Shown in pieces: positions 34,601-43,410 of a DNA stretch of 64,000 nucleotides; within the stretch, counting starts at the first letter, position 1; the number at the start of each line of letters is the position of its first letter. The notes beneath the pieces are model-generated. The model ran no database searches. It worked only from the letters and a program-made list of their open reading frames with translations, and had not been told where the DNA came from. The DNA comes from Desulfatirhabdium butyrativorans DSM 18734. GTDB taxonomy: Bacteria > Desulfobacterota > Desulfobacteria > Desulfobacterales > Desulfatirhabdiaceae. The stretch spans positions 62,001 to 126,000 of the forward strand of contig NZ_AUCU01000014.1 of the NCBI RefSeq assembly GCF_000429925.1, read 5' to 3'. The translations under genes were made by a program, and so were the position numbers.

Positions 34601-36406
34601 ATGGAAGATCAAACACCAACAAATCAAGATGTTCGGATGGATCGGCAAGAGCAGGAGACTTCTTTGTCTGCGGAAGAGAACATGACGTCACCGGTTGAAT
34701 CGCTGGTTGTGGAGGAAGGAACGGAACCGGGCGAAAGCATGGAAAACCTGATGGAAATGTATGAAGAGAGCTTCAAACGTTTCGCTGAAGGGGAAGTGGT
34801 GACGGGACGCATCATCTCGGTTGATCGGGACTTCGTGCTGGTCGATATCGGATACAAGTCCGAAGGTCAGATCAAGATTCATGAATTCCGGGACGAGTCC
34901 GGCAATATCACCGCAAAGGTCGGTGATCTTGTCGAGGTCATGGTCGAATGGTGGGACGACGAGAACGAAATGGTTGTCCTCTCCAAAGAGAAAGCCGCCA
35001 AGGTGAAGGTGTGGGAAGAGATCAAGAAAATCCACGAAAGTGACGGCACCATCGAGGGAACCATTACGGCCAGGGTCAAGGGTGGATTCTCCGTCGATGT
35101 CGGTGTTCAGGCTTTTCTGCCCGGTTCTCAGGCCGATCTCCGGCCGATCCGCAATCTCGATGAATTGGTGGGAAAAACCTTCGAATTCAAAATTCTCAAA
35201 TACAACCGCAAGCGAAGCAACATCGTGCTTTCCCGAAGGGTATTGCTGGAGCATGAGCGGGAAACCAAGCGCGCCGCCACGCTGAGTTCCATTTCGGAGG
35301 GCAAGATCATCCAGGGCCATGTCAAGAACATCACCGAATATGGTGTTTTCGTCGACTTGGGCGGGGTGGATGGGCTTTTGCACATCACCGATATTTCCTG
35401 GGGACGGGTCAAGCATCCGAACGAATTGTACAAGATCGGCGATCCAATCACCGTCAAGGTGCTGAATCTCGATGTCGAAAAGGAACGGGTTTCCCTGGGT
35501 GTCAAGCAGCTCAGTGAAGACCCGTGGATTACGGCCATCCAGAAATTCCCGGTTGGCACCCGAATTAACGGAAAAGTGGTCAGCCTGACCGATTATGGCG
35601 CATTCGTGGAACTGGAAGAAGGTATCGAAGGGCTCATTCATGTGTCCGAGATGAGCTGGACCCGCAAGATCCGGCATCCTTCCAAAATCCTTTCGGTCGG
35701 TGACCGTGTCGATGCGGTGGTTCTGGATATCAAACCGGACAATCGCCGGATTTCACTGGGTATGAAGCAGGTTGCGCCCAATCCGTGGGATCTGATCAGC
35801 GAGAAATACCCGGTCGGAACCACCATCGAGGGGAGAATCAAGAATATCACCGATTTCGGGATTTTCATCGGCATCGATGAGGGCATCGACGGCTTGGTGC
35901 ATATTTCCGATATTTCCTGGACCAAGCGGATCAAACATCCTTCCGATCTCTACAAGAAAGGGGATGTCGTTCAGGCCATCGTGCTGGATATCGACAAGGA
36001 TAACGAGCGTTTCTCCCTCGGGATCAAACAATTGCACGAGGATCCCTGGAAAACCGTGGCCCAGCGCTACGCCGTTGGAACCATCATTACCGGCACCATC
36101 ACCAACCTGACGGATTTCGGCATTTTTGTCGAGCTCGAGGAAGGGGTCGAGGGATTGGTCCATGTTTCCGAGATCAGCAAGGAAAAGATCAAGACCCCGG
36201 TCGGGCGGTTCAACGTCAACGACACCATTACGGCCAAGGTGATGAACATCAACACCGAGGAGCGCAGGATCGGCCTGTCGATCAAACGCCTCGAAATCGA
36301 TGACGAGCAGGCCCTGATTTCAGAATATGTCAGCAGCCTCAAGCCGGCATCTTCGGAATTTGGTGAAAAACTGAGGGAAAACCTTCAGGAGAAGTTTTCC
36401 GACTGA
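34601..36406 (+). CDS. rpsA: 30S ribosomal protein S1
   Basis: 601 residues with six S1 (OB-fold) RNA-binding domains beginning near residues 62, 147, 233, 317, 404 and 491, the last four highly alike (TEYGVFVDLGGVDGLLHITD, TDYGAFVELEEGIEGLIHVS). S1 brings mRNAs to the 30S subunit. The acidic, low-complexity N-terminal about 55 residues are longer than in E. coli S1. The start is uncertain: ATG 34601 has AGGGGG eleven bases upstream; a later ATG at 34682 is possible. A clear terminator follows. Confidence 0.94.
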   Translation: MEDQTPTNQDVRMDRQEQETSLSAEENMTSPVESLVVEEGTEPGESMENLMEMYEESFKRFAEGEVVTGRIISVDRDFVLVDIGYKSEGQIKIHEFRDESGNITAKVGDLVEVMVEWWDDENEMVVLSKEKAAKVKVWEEIKKIHESDGTIEGTITARVKGGFSVDVGVQAFLPGSQADLRPIRNLDELVGKTFEFKILKYNRKRSNIVLSRRVLLEHERETKRAATLSSISEGKIIQGHVKNITEYGVFVDLGGVDGLLHITDISWGRVKHPNELYKIGDPITVKVLNLDVEKERVSLGVKQLSEDPWITAIQKFPVGTRINGKVVSLTDYGAFVELEEGIEGLIHVSEMSWTRKIRHPSKILSVGDRVDAVVLDIKPDNRRISLGMKQVAPNPWDLISEKYPVGTTIEGRIKNITDFGIFIGIDEGIDGLVHISDISWTKRIKHPSDLYKKGDVVQAIVLDIDKDNERFSLGIKQLHEDPWKTVAQRYAVGTIITGTITNLTDFGIFVELEEGVEGLVHVSEISKEKIKTPVGRFNVNDTITAKVMNINTEERRIGLSIKRLEIDDEQALISEYVSSLKPASSEFGEKLRENLQEKFSD

Positions 36407-36429
36407 TTTGCCCGAGCTGTTCTGTGCCG

Positions 36430-36469
36430 AAAAGGACCGTGATTTCCGAAGACGGAAAGCGGTCCTTTT
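36430..36469 (+). terminator. Intrinsic terminator after rpsA
   Basis: AAAAGGACCG pairs with CGGTCCTTTT around a 20-base loop that contains its own TTTCCG/CGGAAA stem; T-rich downstream (TTTTCC). It lies 23 bases after the rpsA stop. Confidence 0.8.
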
Positions 36470-36511
36470 CCATTTGTGCGGTTGGTTTCCTCCGATACGA
36501 AAGGTCATCCC

Positions 36512-37396
36512 ATGTTTTCCCGAAGACATCCCTACCTCTTCTTTCTGTTGATTTTCTCCGGCATTTGCCTCTCGTTTCTCATGGTGATCAGCCTGATCGG
36601 GTTGCTGAGTCTGCGATCCATCGGATTCGACGTTTTGGAGACTTCCGGCCAGAACCGGATCGGCATTGTCGAGATATCGGGCTATCTGACGGATGTCGCA
36701 GATTCCGTCAAAGCGATCAAGCGGTTCCGGGAAGACGCCTCGATCAGGGCTGTCGTGCTGCGGATCGATTCGCCTGGCGGTGCTGTCGGGCCTGCCCAGG
36801 AAATCTATCGGGAAGTGGTTAAAACGGTCGGTGTGAAGCCCGTCATCGCCTCGATGGGAACGGTTGCGGCTTCTGGCGGATATTATATCGCGTCTCCGGC
36901 AACCCGGATCGTGGCCAATCCGGGGACACTCACCGGCAGCATCGGCGTCATCATGAATTTTGCCAATGTCGAGGAGCTGATCCACAAATTCGGTCTCGTG
37001 CCGGTGGTGATCAAAAGCGGGGAACACAAGGATATCGGTTCTCCCATGCGAAAAATGAAACCCGAGGAGCGGGCGATCCTTCAGGAATTGAGCGATCAGG
37101 TTCACCGGCAGTTCATCACGGCCGTTGCGGACGGCAGGAAACTGCCCGAAAACGAGGTCCGAAAGCTGGCGGACGGCCGGGTTTTTTCGGGGGAAACCGC
37201 GAAGGAAAAAGGCCTGGTGGACATGTTGGGCAATTTCGAGGATGCCGTCGATTTGGCTGCATCAACGGCCGGGATCGAAGGCAAGGTGGAAGAGGTGCAT
37301 GCGGAAGACAAAAAGGTCAAATGGCTGAAAAAGATCGCCGAAACCGCAGTCTCCGCGGCTTTGGACGCCGGATGGAAACCGGTTGTGCAATACTGA
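36512..37396 (+). CDS. sppA: Signal peptide peptidase SppA
   Basis: 294 residues. One N-terminal membrane helix (YLFFLLIFSGICLSFLMVIS), then the S49 serine protease domain with RIDSPGGAVGPAQEIYREV, the catalytic Ser in ASGGYYIAS and TGSIGVIM, and the downstream VIKSGEHKDIGSPMRKM region containing the lysine. It is the short, single-domain SppA type that forms an octamer digesting leftover signal peptides. ATG 36512 has AAAGGT upstream. It stands alone after rpsA. Confidence 0.93.
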   Translation: MFSRRHPYLFFLLIFSGICLSFLMVISLIGLLSLRSIGFDVLETSGQNRIGIVEISGYLTDVADSVKAIKRFREDASIRAVVLRIDSPGGAVGPAQEIYREVVKTVGVKPVIASMGTVAASGGYYIASPATRIVANPGTLTGSIGVIMNFANVEELIHKFGLVPVVIKSGEHKDIGSPMRKMKPEERAILQELSDQVHRQFITAVADGRKLPENEVRKLADGRVFSGETAKEKGLVDMLGNFEDAVDLAASTAGIEGKVEEVHAEDKKVKWLKKIAETAVSAALDAGWKPVVQY

Positions 37397-37440
37397 TCGG
37401 GGGTAGGTCGGAAGGCGTCGCCGCTTCGGGAGATGAAAAT

Positions 37441-37820
37441 CCGGTCGTCATTCCGGCGAAAACCGGGGTGACGAGCTTAGGGAATTTGGATTACGATTAC
37501 GATTACGACAACGATAACGACAACGACAACGATTGTCCCCAGCATTGCGAGGAGAGGGATTTAGACGATAATCGCCCATGCTACCGGGGTTTCACCCCGA
37601 TGCATGAAAGTTGAAGGAGCGACTTTGATAGGATATCCGGCCGTCATTCTGGCGAAAACCGGCGTGACGAGCTTAGGGAATTTGGATTACGATTACGATT
37701 ACGACAACGACAACGACAACGACAACGATTATTCCCGGCATTACGAGGAGAGGGATTTAGACGATGATCGCCCATGCAACCCGGGTTTCACCCCGGTTAA
37801 TGAAAGTCGCAGGAGCAAGC
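37441..37820. repeat. Two tandem copies of a ~180-bp composite repeat with hexamer core
   Basis: Copy one begins near 37441 and copy two near 37637. Both contain CGTCATTC-GGCGAAAACCGG, GTGACGAGCTTAGGGAATTT, a (GATTAC)n(GACAAC)n tract (37489-37534 and 37685-37731), GAGGAGAGGGATTTAGACGA, and a hairpin patch ending TGAAAGT. The YDYDND-type frames crossing each copy come from the hexamers and are not counted as genes. Confidence 0.85.
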
Positions 37821-37880
37821 TACAAAAAATGGGAGCCATCCGCTTTCTTCTGACTCCTGACTTCTGACTTCTGATATTCG

Positions 37881-37985
37881 ACTTTCGAAGGAATATGGCG
37901 ACATGACAGCCGCCTTAAGGTACTGCCGACTGCCCACTGCCCACTGCCCACTACCCACTGCCGACTGCCCACTACCAACTGCCGA
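37881..37985. repeat. Composite repeat with CACTGCC heptamer array
   Basis: ACTTTCGAAGGAATATGGCG, ACATGACAGCCGCC and a run of CCCACTG/CCGACTG units. About 60 bases are shared with 56771-56832. Together with 37441-37820, the TTCTGAC units near 37846-37875 and 38073-38157, it fills the 950 bases between sppA and csrA; no gene is supported there. Confidence 0.8.
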
Positions 37986-38072
37986 CTCTCCTGCCCTATG
38001 CCATGCCGCTTTTATGGAAGCCAGATCGTATGTGGTATGGTAATTGCTTTAACCTCGCATGAAAACTCCTTC

Positions 38073-38157
38073 GTGTCTGAACGAAAACCCGGTTTTTTCC
38101 CCGGCATGTGACTGCCCGCAGGCTCCTCATTGCTCCGGGCAGGTGATTTTCAGGTAC
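38073..38157. repeat. Internally deleted copy of the GTGCCTGAACG element
   Basis: Left end GTGTCTGAACGAAAACCCGG and right end (CTGCCCGCAGG ... TTTTCAGGTAC) are joined with most of the body missing, giving an 85-bp derivative. Flanking TTC and GAA extend the inverted repeat (TTCGTGTCTGAAC / its counterpart TTCGTACCTGAAA). Confidence 0.65.
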
Positions 38158-38347
38158 GAATGATGATGGACTCGCAAACAGCCGAAGAACGCCGAATTCC
38201 GTCATTCCAGCGAAAGCAGGAATCCTGCTAAATCAGATAGATGATCCGATGATGGGCCCCGGCCTCCGCCGGGTCGACGACTCTTTGCGGGACGATCAAT
38301 GGTCATGCGTCAATCATTATCTTAGCCTTGCAACAGAAAGGAACCCC

Positions 38348-38584
38348 ATGCTCGTCATCACTCGGAAGATGGATGAAAGTATCACGATCGGCGGAGATAT
38401 CCGGGTGGCGGTTCTGGGAATCAAGGGAAACACCGTGAAATTGGGAATCGATGCGCCGAGGCAGACCCCTGTCTACCGGACGGAGGTCTATCAGAATATC
38501 ATTGCCGAAAATTTGCGTGCAGCGGAATTGCCCCAGGACCTGTCTTTCCTGGAAACACGTTCCGGCAAGAAAGAAGGTGCATGA
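38348..38584 (+). CDS. csrA: Carbon storage regulator CsrA
   Basis: 78 residues. Dimeric RNA-binding repressor of translation. [20 protein letters not shown] and [15 protein letters not shown] contain the conserved RNA-contacting Leu/Arg positions (L4, R44-equivalent). The extended C-terminus (about 15 residues beyond E. coli CsrA) is the kind found in FliW-regulated homologues. ATG has AAAGGA upstream. The stop overlaps fliW's ATG. Beside fliW, its expected main target is the flagellin mRNA. Confidence 0.96.
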   Translation: MLVITRKMDESITIGGDIRVAVLGIKGNTVKLGIDAPRQTPVYRTEVYQNIIAENLRAAELPQDLSFLETRSGKKEGA

Positions 38585-39057
38585 TGGATCGACAACCCAA
38601 TCTCCAAACCCAGGAACAAGCCCCCGCAATGGTCGAATTTGAAACTGCCCGTTTCGGCATCGTCCAGGTCGAAGCCGATAAAATCCTGCATTTTCCGGAA
38701 GGTCTCTTGGGGCTTCCGGACCACAAGGACTATTGTCTGCTGCCGCATCAGCCTGGATCGCCGTTTTTCTGGCTCCAGTCCATCACGGTGCCATACCTTT
38801 CCTTTATCGTTATCGATCCCTTGATGGGTGAGCCGGAATATTTCAAGAACCTCCCCGAGGTGGATCGTCAGCTTTTTGAAGGAATCGAGCAAGGGGATGT
38901 CATCGTTTTGGCACTGGTCACCATCAAGCCGGAAAAGGATCCGCCGTTGACGATGAACCTGGTCGGACCGATCTTGGTGGATCAGCGGATCCGAACAGCG
39001 CGGCAGGTGGTGTTGACCAGCACCCGTTACAGTTGCAGGCATCCGCTGAAATTGTAA
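38581..39057 (+). CDS. fliW: Flagellar assembly factor FliW (CsrA antagonist)
   Basis: 158 residues. FliW binds and inhibits CsrA when not held by flagellin, coupling flagellin translation to export. Family pattern: [75 protein letters not shown]. The ATG overlaps the csrA stop by four bases, an organisation widely seen outside gammaproteobacteria. The N-terminal about 15 residues are an extra, low-complexity extension. Confidence 0.95.
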   Translation: MMDRQPNLQTQEQAPAMVEFETARFGIVQVEADKILHFPEGLLGLPDHKDYCLLPHQPGSPFFWLQSITVPYLSFIVIDPLMGEPEYFKNLPEVDRQLFEGIEQGDVIVLALVTIKPEKDPPLTMNLVGPILVDQRIRTARQVVLTSTRYSCRHPLKL

Positions 39058-39334
39058 TTCACGCGTTTTCGGCAGCGGTTGGTCCCGTTTGTCCGTTTTC
39101 TCTCTTCCCCTCACCCGCTTTCCGTACATGGCAGGTGGGGGGCCATAAGCTGCAGGAGCTCTTCACCCTGGCCTTCCCCCCGCAAGCGGGGAGAGGGCAT
39201 GCGTAAATTGCCTTGGTATCCTGCGTTGGGCGGGGTGCTGTATGGCGGGGATTCGTATCCGGCCGTCAACCGCCGACTTGGGGGCGATGTGCTTCCTGTT
39301 TCCAATGAGTTTCAAGCGTTCGAAAGGATTTTGC

Positions 39335-42300
39335 ATGACCAAGCGACGTTTCATCCAGCCGAAAAATCGTGCGCGCATCAGCGGACAATCCGGAGATCCA
39401 AAATCGTATCACTACCTGTTGGATCATTACAACCAGGGGCGATACGAATCGGCCGCGTCGGGATTGGATGACTATATGAGGCGGTTTCCGGAAGACCCGG
39501 ATGCCTGGAACCTGAAGGCGCTGCTGCACCGCGCAAATCTTCAATACGAGGCGGCGGCTCAGTGCCTGGAGCATGCGCTGCGGTTGAATCCGAAGAATGC
39601 CACCTATTGGAACAACCTCGGTGCAATGTACAAGGATTTGGGCCAAACCGAAAAAGCCATCGGGGCTTTCGAGAAGACGATCGCCATCGATCCGCAATAT
39701 GCCGATGCGTATTACAACCTGGGGTATGCCTATCAAGGCCAGGGGCAGTATGATCTGGCCCGGCAGTGGTACAACAAGTGCCTCGCGATCCGGCCGGACT
39801 TTGAAATGGCGCTCAGCAATTCGGCATCCTTATATAAAGAGCAGGGCATGATCGATGCGGCCATCGAAAGCTATGAGGAGCTGATTCGAAAAAATCCGCT
39901 CAATGGCTACCACTGGTCCAACCTGCTGCTGTGCATGAATTACAAGGAAGGGGTAACAGCGGAAGAGCTTTATGAAAGGCATATCGCGTATGGCCAGACA
40001 TTCGAAAATGCCATTGCCGTTTTCCCCCAGCCAACAAACCAGAACCTGACGGCAAACCGGCGTCTTCGGGTGGGCTTCGTATCGGCCGATTTCCGGACCC
40101 ATTCGGTTGCGTTCTTTCTGATGCCGTTTCTGGTCGAATACGACCGGAAACGATTTGAGGTATTCTGCTACAGCAATGTGCACCAGCCCGATGCAACCAC
40201 TGAAAAGATGCGGGCGCTGGCGGATCACTGGCGAAACATCCGCCCCATGTCCGATGCGGATGCCGGTCAGAGCATCCGAAACGATGCCATCGATATTCTG
40301 GTCGATCTGGCAGGCCATTCCGGATACAACCGCCTGACGGTGTTTGCTGCAAAACCGGCTCCGATTCAGGTGACCTGGCTGGGATATCCCAACACCACAG
40401 GGCTTCGTCGGGTGGACTATCGCCTCAGCGACAAGTGGACGGATCCGCCTGGCGAATCCGAGGCCTTGAATGCGGAGCGACTCTTTCGTTTGAACGGCGG
40501 GTTCTTGTGCTATCAACCGCCGACCGATGCACCGGATGTCGCCGACTTGCCGGCAGAGAAGAGCCGGACCATCACCTTCGGTTCCTTCAACAACCGGATC
40601 AAAATCACCGAAATGACCATCCGGATATGGAGCCGGATTCTGCGCCGTATCCCGGACGCCCGCATCGTCCTCAAGTCCAGTTCGCGACTCGATGACACGG
40701 GCAAGGACTCCCTGCTTTCTGCGCTGGAATCCGAAGGCATTGCAGCCGACCGGATCACCATCCTGGGGTATTTGCCCCTCCGGGAACATTTCGAGGCATA
40801 CGGCTTCATCGATATCGCTCTCGATACCTTCCCCTACAACGGCACGACCACCACCTGCGAGGCGCTCTACATGGGGGTGCCGGTGCTGGCGCTGGAAGGG
40901 CGAACGCATGCCGGGAAGGTCTCTGCCGGAATTTTGGCACGGGTCGGTTTGACGGACTGGATTGCCAAAACGGAAGATGAATATGTGGCGTTGGCGGTTC
41001 AAAAAGCCCGGGATTTGGATGCCCTGGCCGTTCTTCGCCGGGAACTTCGCAAGCGGATGAACCGCTCGTCACTGATGGATCGGTATCTGTTTACGGCCGA
41101 GATGCAGGATGCCTTCCGATGGATGTGGCTGCGGTATTGCGAAGAGCAGGCGGCGGGCCGGATTCCGAAGCTGGTGGTGGTTGCCGCGATGGCTGCGGCG
41201 GATGCGCACCTGCTGACCCGGATCGTGGAAGCGCTGATCCTGGGTGCAAAGGATGGCACGGAAATTGTAAGGGTATCGGTAAACCATCCGGAGGATTGGG
41301 ATCGGCAGGTTGCTCCGCTTCTGGCAAACGTCACCGGTGCATCCCGGTCGATCCTGGTGACATGCGAGCGGTGGGTGGTGCAAGCCCGGCATGCCCTCGA
41401 AGAACCCGGCGTTTTCGGGTTTTATGTGTATCACCGGATGCTGCCGGATGAAAGCCCGGCAAACGCTATAGGCGGCACGGCCGATTCGAAACCCCTTGCC
41501 GAAGCGATTGATTCGCATTCGCAGTGGATGCGGTGCATCCCGGCGCTTGTGGCCTTTCGCCGGATCGACTGGCAAAACCGGGCGGATCATCTGGTATCCC
41601 TGATGGCCAACCGGATGGGTCTCGATGTGCCGGATGAACGAATCGCAATTCTTGCAGCGGATGCTGTATCGAAGGTGGCATGCGGCAATCAGAAAGGAAT
41701 GGATGAGATGGCATTCGATCGATTCAACAAAGAAATTCATGCAGCAGAACCGACTGATTCCGTGACGATTCCCCTGAAGGCTTTTCGTCTGATACGGGAA
41801 AAGACGGATCGACCCGTTACAGGCGATAGTGCAGACAGGCTCATCGACGGGTATGAACATGGCGATGCCGAGGATATCGCTTTTGGTGAAAATTGGTGGA
41901 TCAGTTTTCCCAGGGGAGAGGTTTCCAGTGAGATGGTGCATGCACGATGCTGCAAGGATGAACCCGAGCCGGAACAGGTGTTGCTGCAGCGGTGGATGAC
42001 ACCCGGGTGCAGCGGGCTGGACATCGGCGCTGGCTTTGGGCTGCACACCATGACTGCCGCGAATGCCGCAGGGCCAAAGGGCGCATTCTGGGCATTTGAA
42101 CCCGATCGGACACGCTGGGCCTATGTTGCACGCAGCATTGCAATGAGTTCCATGCACCATATCCGTTTGATCCGGGCAGCCTTAGGAAACGGTTGCCAAA
42201 CGCCGGTGTTCGGGATGGGCGATCCGGTGCCGGTTTCCTGCATTCGCCTCGATGATGCCATGGCCCGTTACGACATGCCGGCCATCGACTGGGTCCGCAT

Positions 42301-43192
42301 CGGGGAAGATACGGATGTCGAAGCCGTTCTCGATGGTGGAAACGAATTTTTTGCGTTGAATTCGCCGCTGTTGCAGATCGCTTTTCAGCGGGAAGGAGAA
42401 CTTTCTCTGGAACTGGCTGAGCGGGTCCGGGAAATGGGGTATGCGACCTATCGCATCGTGCCGGGTCTTGATTGTCTTGCGCCATGCAGCTTGCTTGCCG
42501 GAATCGACGCTTCCCAGCGATACCTGTTCTGCTGCAAATCCGATCGTGCGGCAAAGCTTGCCTCCATGGGCGTTCTGGTACGTCAGGAAATTGACACCGA
42601 GGCAACGGGCCGAAGCCATCCATCGCTCTGGCTCGATTACGTCCGCAATTTCCCCTATACCCTGCGCCTGATTCATCTCTGGGAAGGGTATCTCACGAAC
42701 CACCTGCAGGATCCGGGATGGCGGGTGCACCAGGAGGCCATGAGCTGTTATGCGCTTTCCTGCACCCGAGAGCTGCCGCTCGAAGATCGTTGGCAGGCTC
42801 TGGGGCGGGCACACCGTTTGCTTGTAGATGTTATCGCCAAGAAAGCGACGTTTTCCCGGCTGATGACCATGGCCCGGGTGGCATCCGAGATGGGCTATGA
42901 CAGTCAGGCATCGGCAGCGCTTCACTACCTGGTGCGTTCCATGGAATCCGGCGAGAACGTATCCATTGACGAGCCTTTTTTGTTCCCCAACAAACGGCTC
43001 GATACCGTCGATCCGGGCGAGGGGATCGGCAATGTCGTTATGGTGGCGATACTGGAGGCGCTGGAGCGGACCCAGATGCGCATGGGGCATTTGATGGAGA
43101 CGGAAAATGCCGAGAGAATCGATTTGCTGCGTACACTGCCGTTTTATGATGAGCGGTTCGATGAGCGGCGGAGGCTGGTCGATAGGCAATAG
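39335..43192 (+). CDS. Giant TPR-SPINDLY glycosyltransferase with FkbM-like methyltransferase domain
   Basis: 1285 residues. Five or so TPRs (about residues 25-200) precede an O-GlcNAc-transferase/SPINDLY (GT41) catalytic region (about 243-600): RVGFVSADFRTHSVAFFLMP, DILVDLAGHSGYNRL, APIQVTWLGYPNTTG, IALDTFPYNGTTTTCEALYM. Residues about 605-870 are not recognised. A SAM-dependent FkbM-like domain follows near 890-1010 (CSGLDIGAGFGLHT, AFEPDRTRWAYV), then an unassigned C-terminal region. ATG 39335 has GAAAGGA. Beside flagellins and a paralogue, a role in flagellin O-glycosylation plus methylation of the glycan is likely but inferred. The stop lies inside a heptamer array. Confidence 0.85.
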   Translation: MTKRRFIQPKNRARISGQSGDPKSYHYLLDHYNQGRYESAASGLDDYMRRFPEDPDAWNLKALLHRANLQYEAAAQCLEHALRLNPKNATYWNNLGAMYKDLGQTEKAIGAFEKTIAIDPQYADAYYNLGYAYQGQGQYDLARQWYNKCLAIRPDFEMALSNSASLYKEQGMIDAAIESYEELIRKNPLNGYHWSNLLLCMNYKEGVTAEELYERHIAYGQTFENAIAVFPQPTNQNLTANRRLRVGFVSADFRTHSVAFFLMPFLVEYDRKRFEVFCYSNVHQPDATTEKMRALADHWRNIRPMSDADAGQSIRNDAIDILVDLAGHSGYNRLTVFAAKPAPIQVTWLGYPNTTGLRRVDYRLSDKWTDPPGESEALNAERLFRLNGGFLCYQPPTDAPDVADLPAEKSRTITFGSFNNRIKITEMTIRIWSRILRRIPDARIVLKSSSRLDDTGKDSLLSALESEGIAADRITILGYLPLREHFEAYGFIDIALDTFPYNGTTTTCEALYMGVPVLALEGRTHAGKVSAGILARVGLTDWIAKTEDEYVALAVQKARDLDALAVLRRELRKRMNRSSLMDRYLFTAEMQDAFRWMWLRYCEEQAAGRIPKLVVVAAMAAADAHLLTRIVEALILGAKDGTEIVRVSVNHPEDWDRQVAPLLANVTGASRSILVTCERWVVQARHALEEPGVFGFYVYHRMLPDESPANAIGGTADSKPLAEAIDSHSQWMRCIPALVAFRRIDWQNRADHLVSLMANRMGLDVPDERIAILAADAVSKVACGNQKGMDEMAFDRFNKEIHAAEPTDSVTIPLKAFRLIREKTDRPVTGDSADRLIDGYEHGDAEDIAFGENWWISFPRGEVSSEMVHARCCKDEPEPEQVLLQRWMTPGCSGLDIGAGFGLHTMTAANAAGPKGAFWAFEPDRTRWAYVARSIAMSSMHHIRLIRAALGNGCQTPVFGMGDPVPVSCIRLDDAMARYDMPAIDWVRIGEDTDVEAVLDGGNEFFALNSPLLQIAFQREGELSLELAERVREMGYATYRIVPGLDCLAPCSLLAGIDASQRYLFCCKSDRAAKLASMGVLVRQEIDTEATGRSHPSLWLDYVRNFPYTLRLIHLWEGYLTNHLQDPGWRVHQEAMSCYALSCTRELPLEDRWQALGRAHRLLVDVIAKKATFSRLMTMARVASEMGYDSQASAALHYLVRSMESGENVSIDEPFLFPNKRLDTVDPGEGIGNVVMVAILEALERTQMRMGHLMETENAERIDLLRTLPFYDERFDERRRLVDRQ

Positions 43193-43352
43193 GCAATAGG
43201 CAATAGGCGATAGGCGATAGGCTATAGGCTGTGGGTAATAGGTGATGGGTGATGGGTAATAGCGGCGAGAGACAATCAGGGATGAAAATAGTCCAAAGAA
43301 CTACTGCCCACTGCCCACTGCCCACTGTCCACTGTCCACTGCCCACTGCCCA
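43179..43352. repeat. GGCAATA and ACTGCCC heptamer arrays
   Basis: Eleven or so imperfect TAGGCAA/TAGGCGA/TGGGTAA units (43179-43263) start inside the last codons and stop of the giant glycosyltransferase gene. A second array of ACTGCCC/ACTGTCC units follows at 43302-43352. They fill the gap to the next glycosyltransferase. Confidence 0.85.
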
Positions 43353-43410
43353 CTGAATACACGTGATCGGGAACGATTCCCAGCCTGCACCATCTGAATC
43401 TGCAGGAGCG

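Noticed and set aside
37321-37867. Two overlapping frames encoding YDYDYDNDND-type acidic proteins
   Set aside because: Both cross the tandem composite repeat and take their sequence from GATTAC/GACAAC units; no ribosome binding site and no separate conservation signal.
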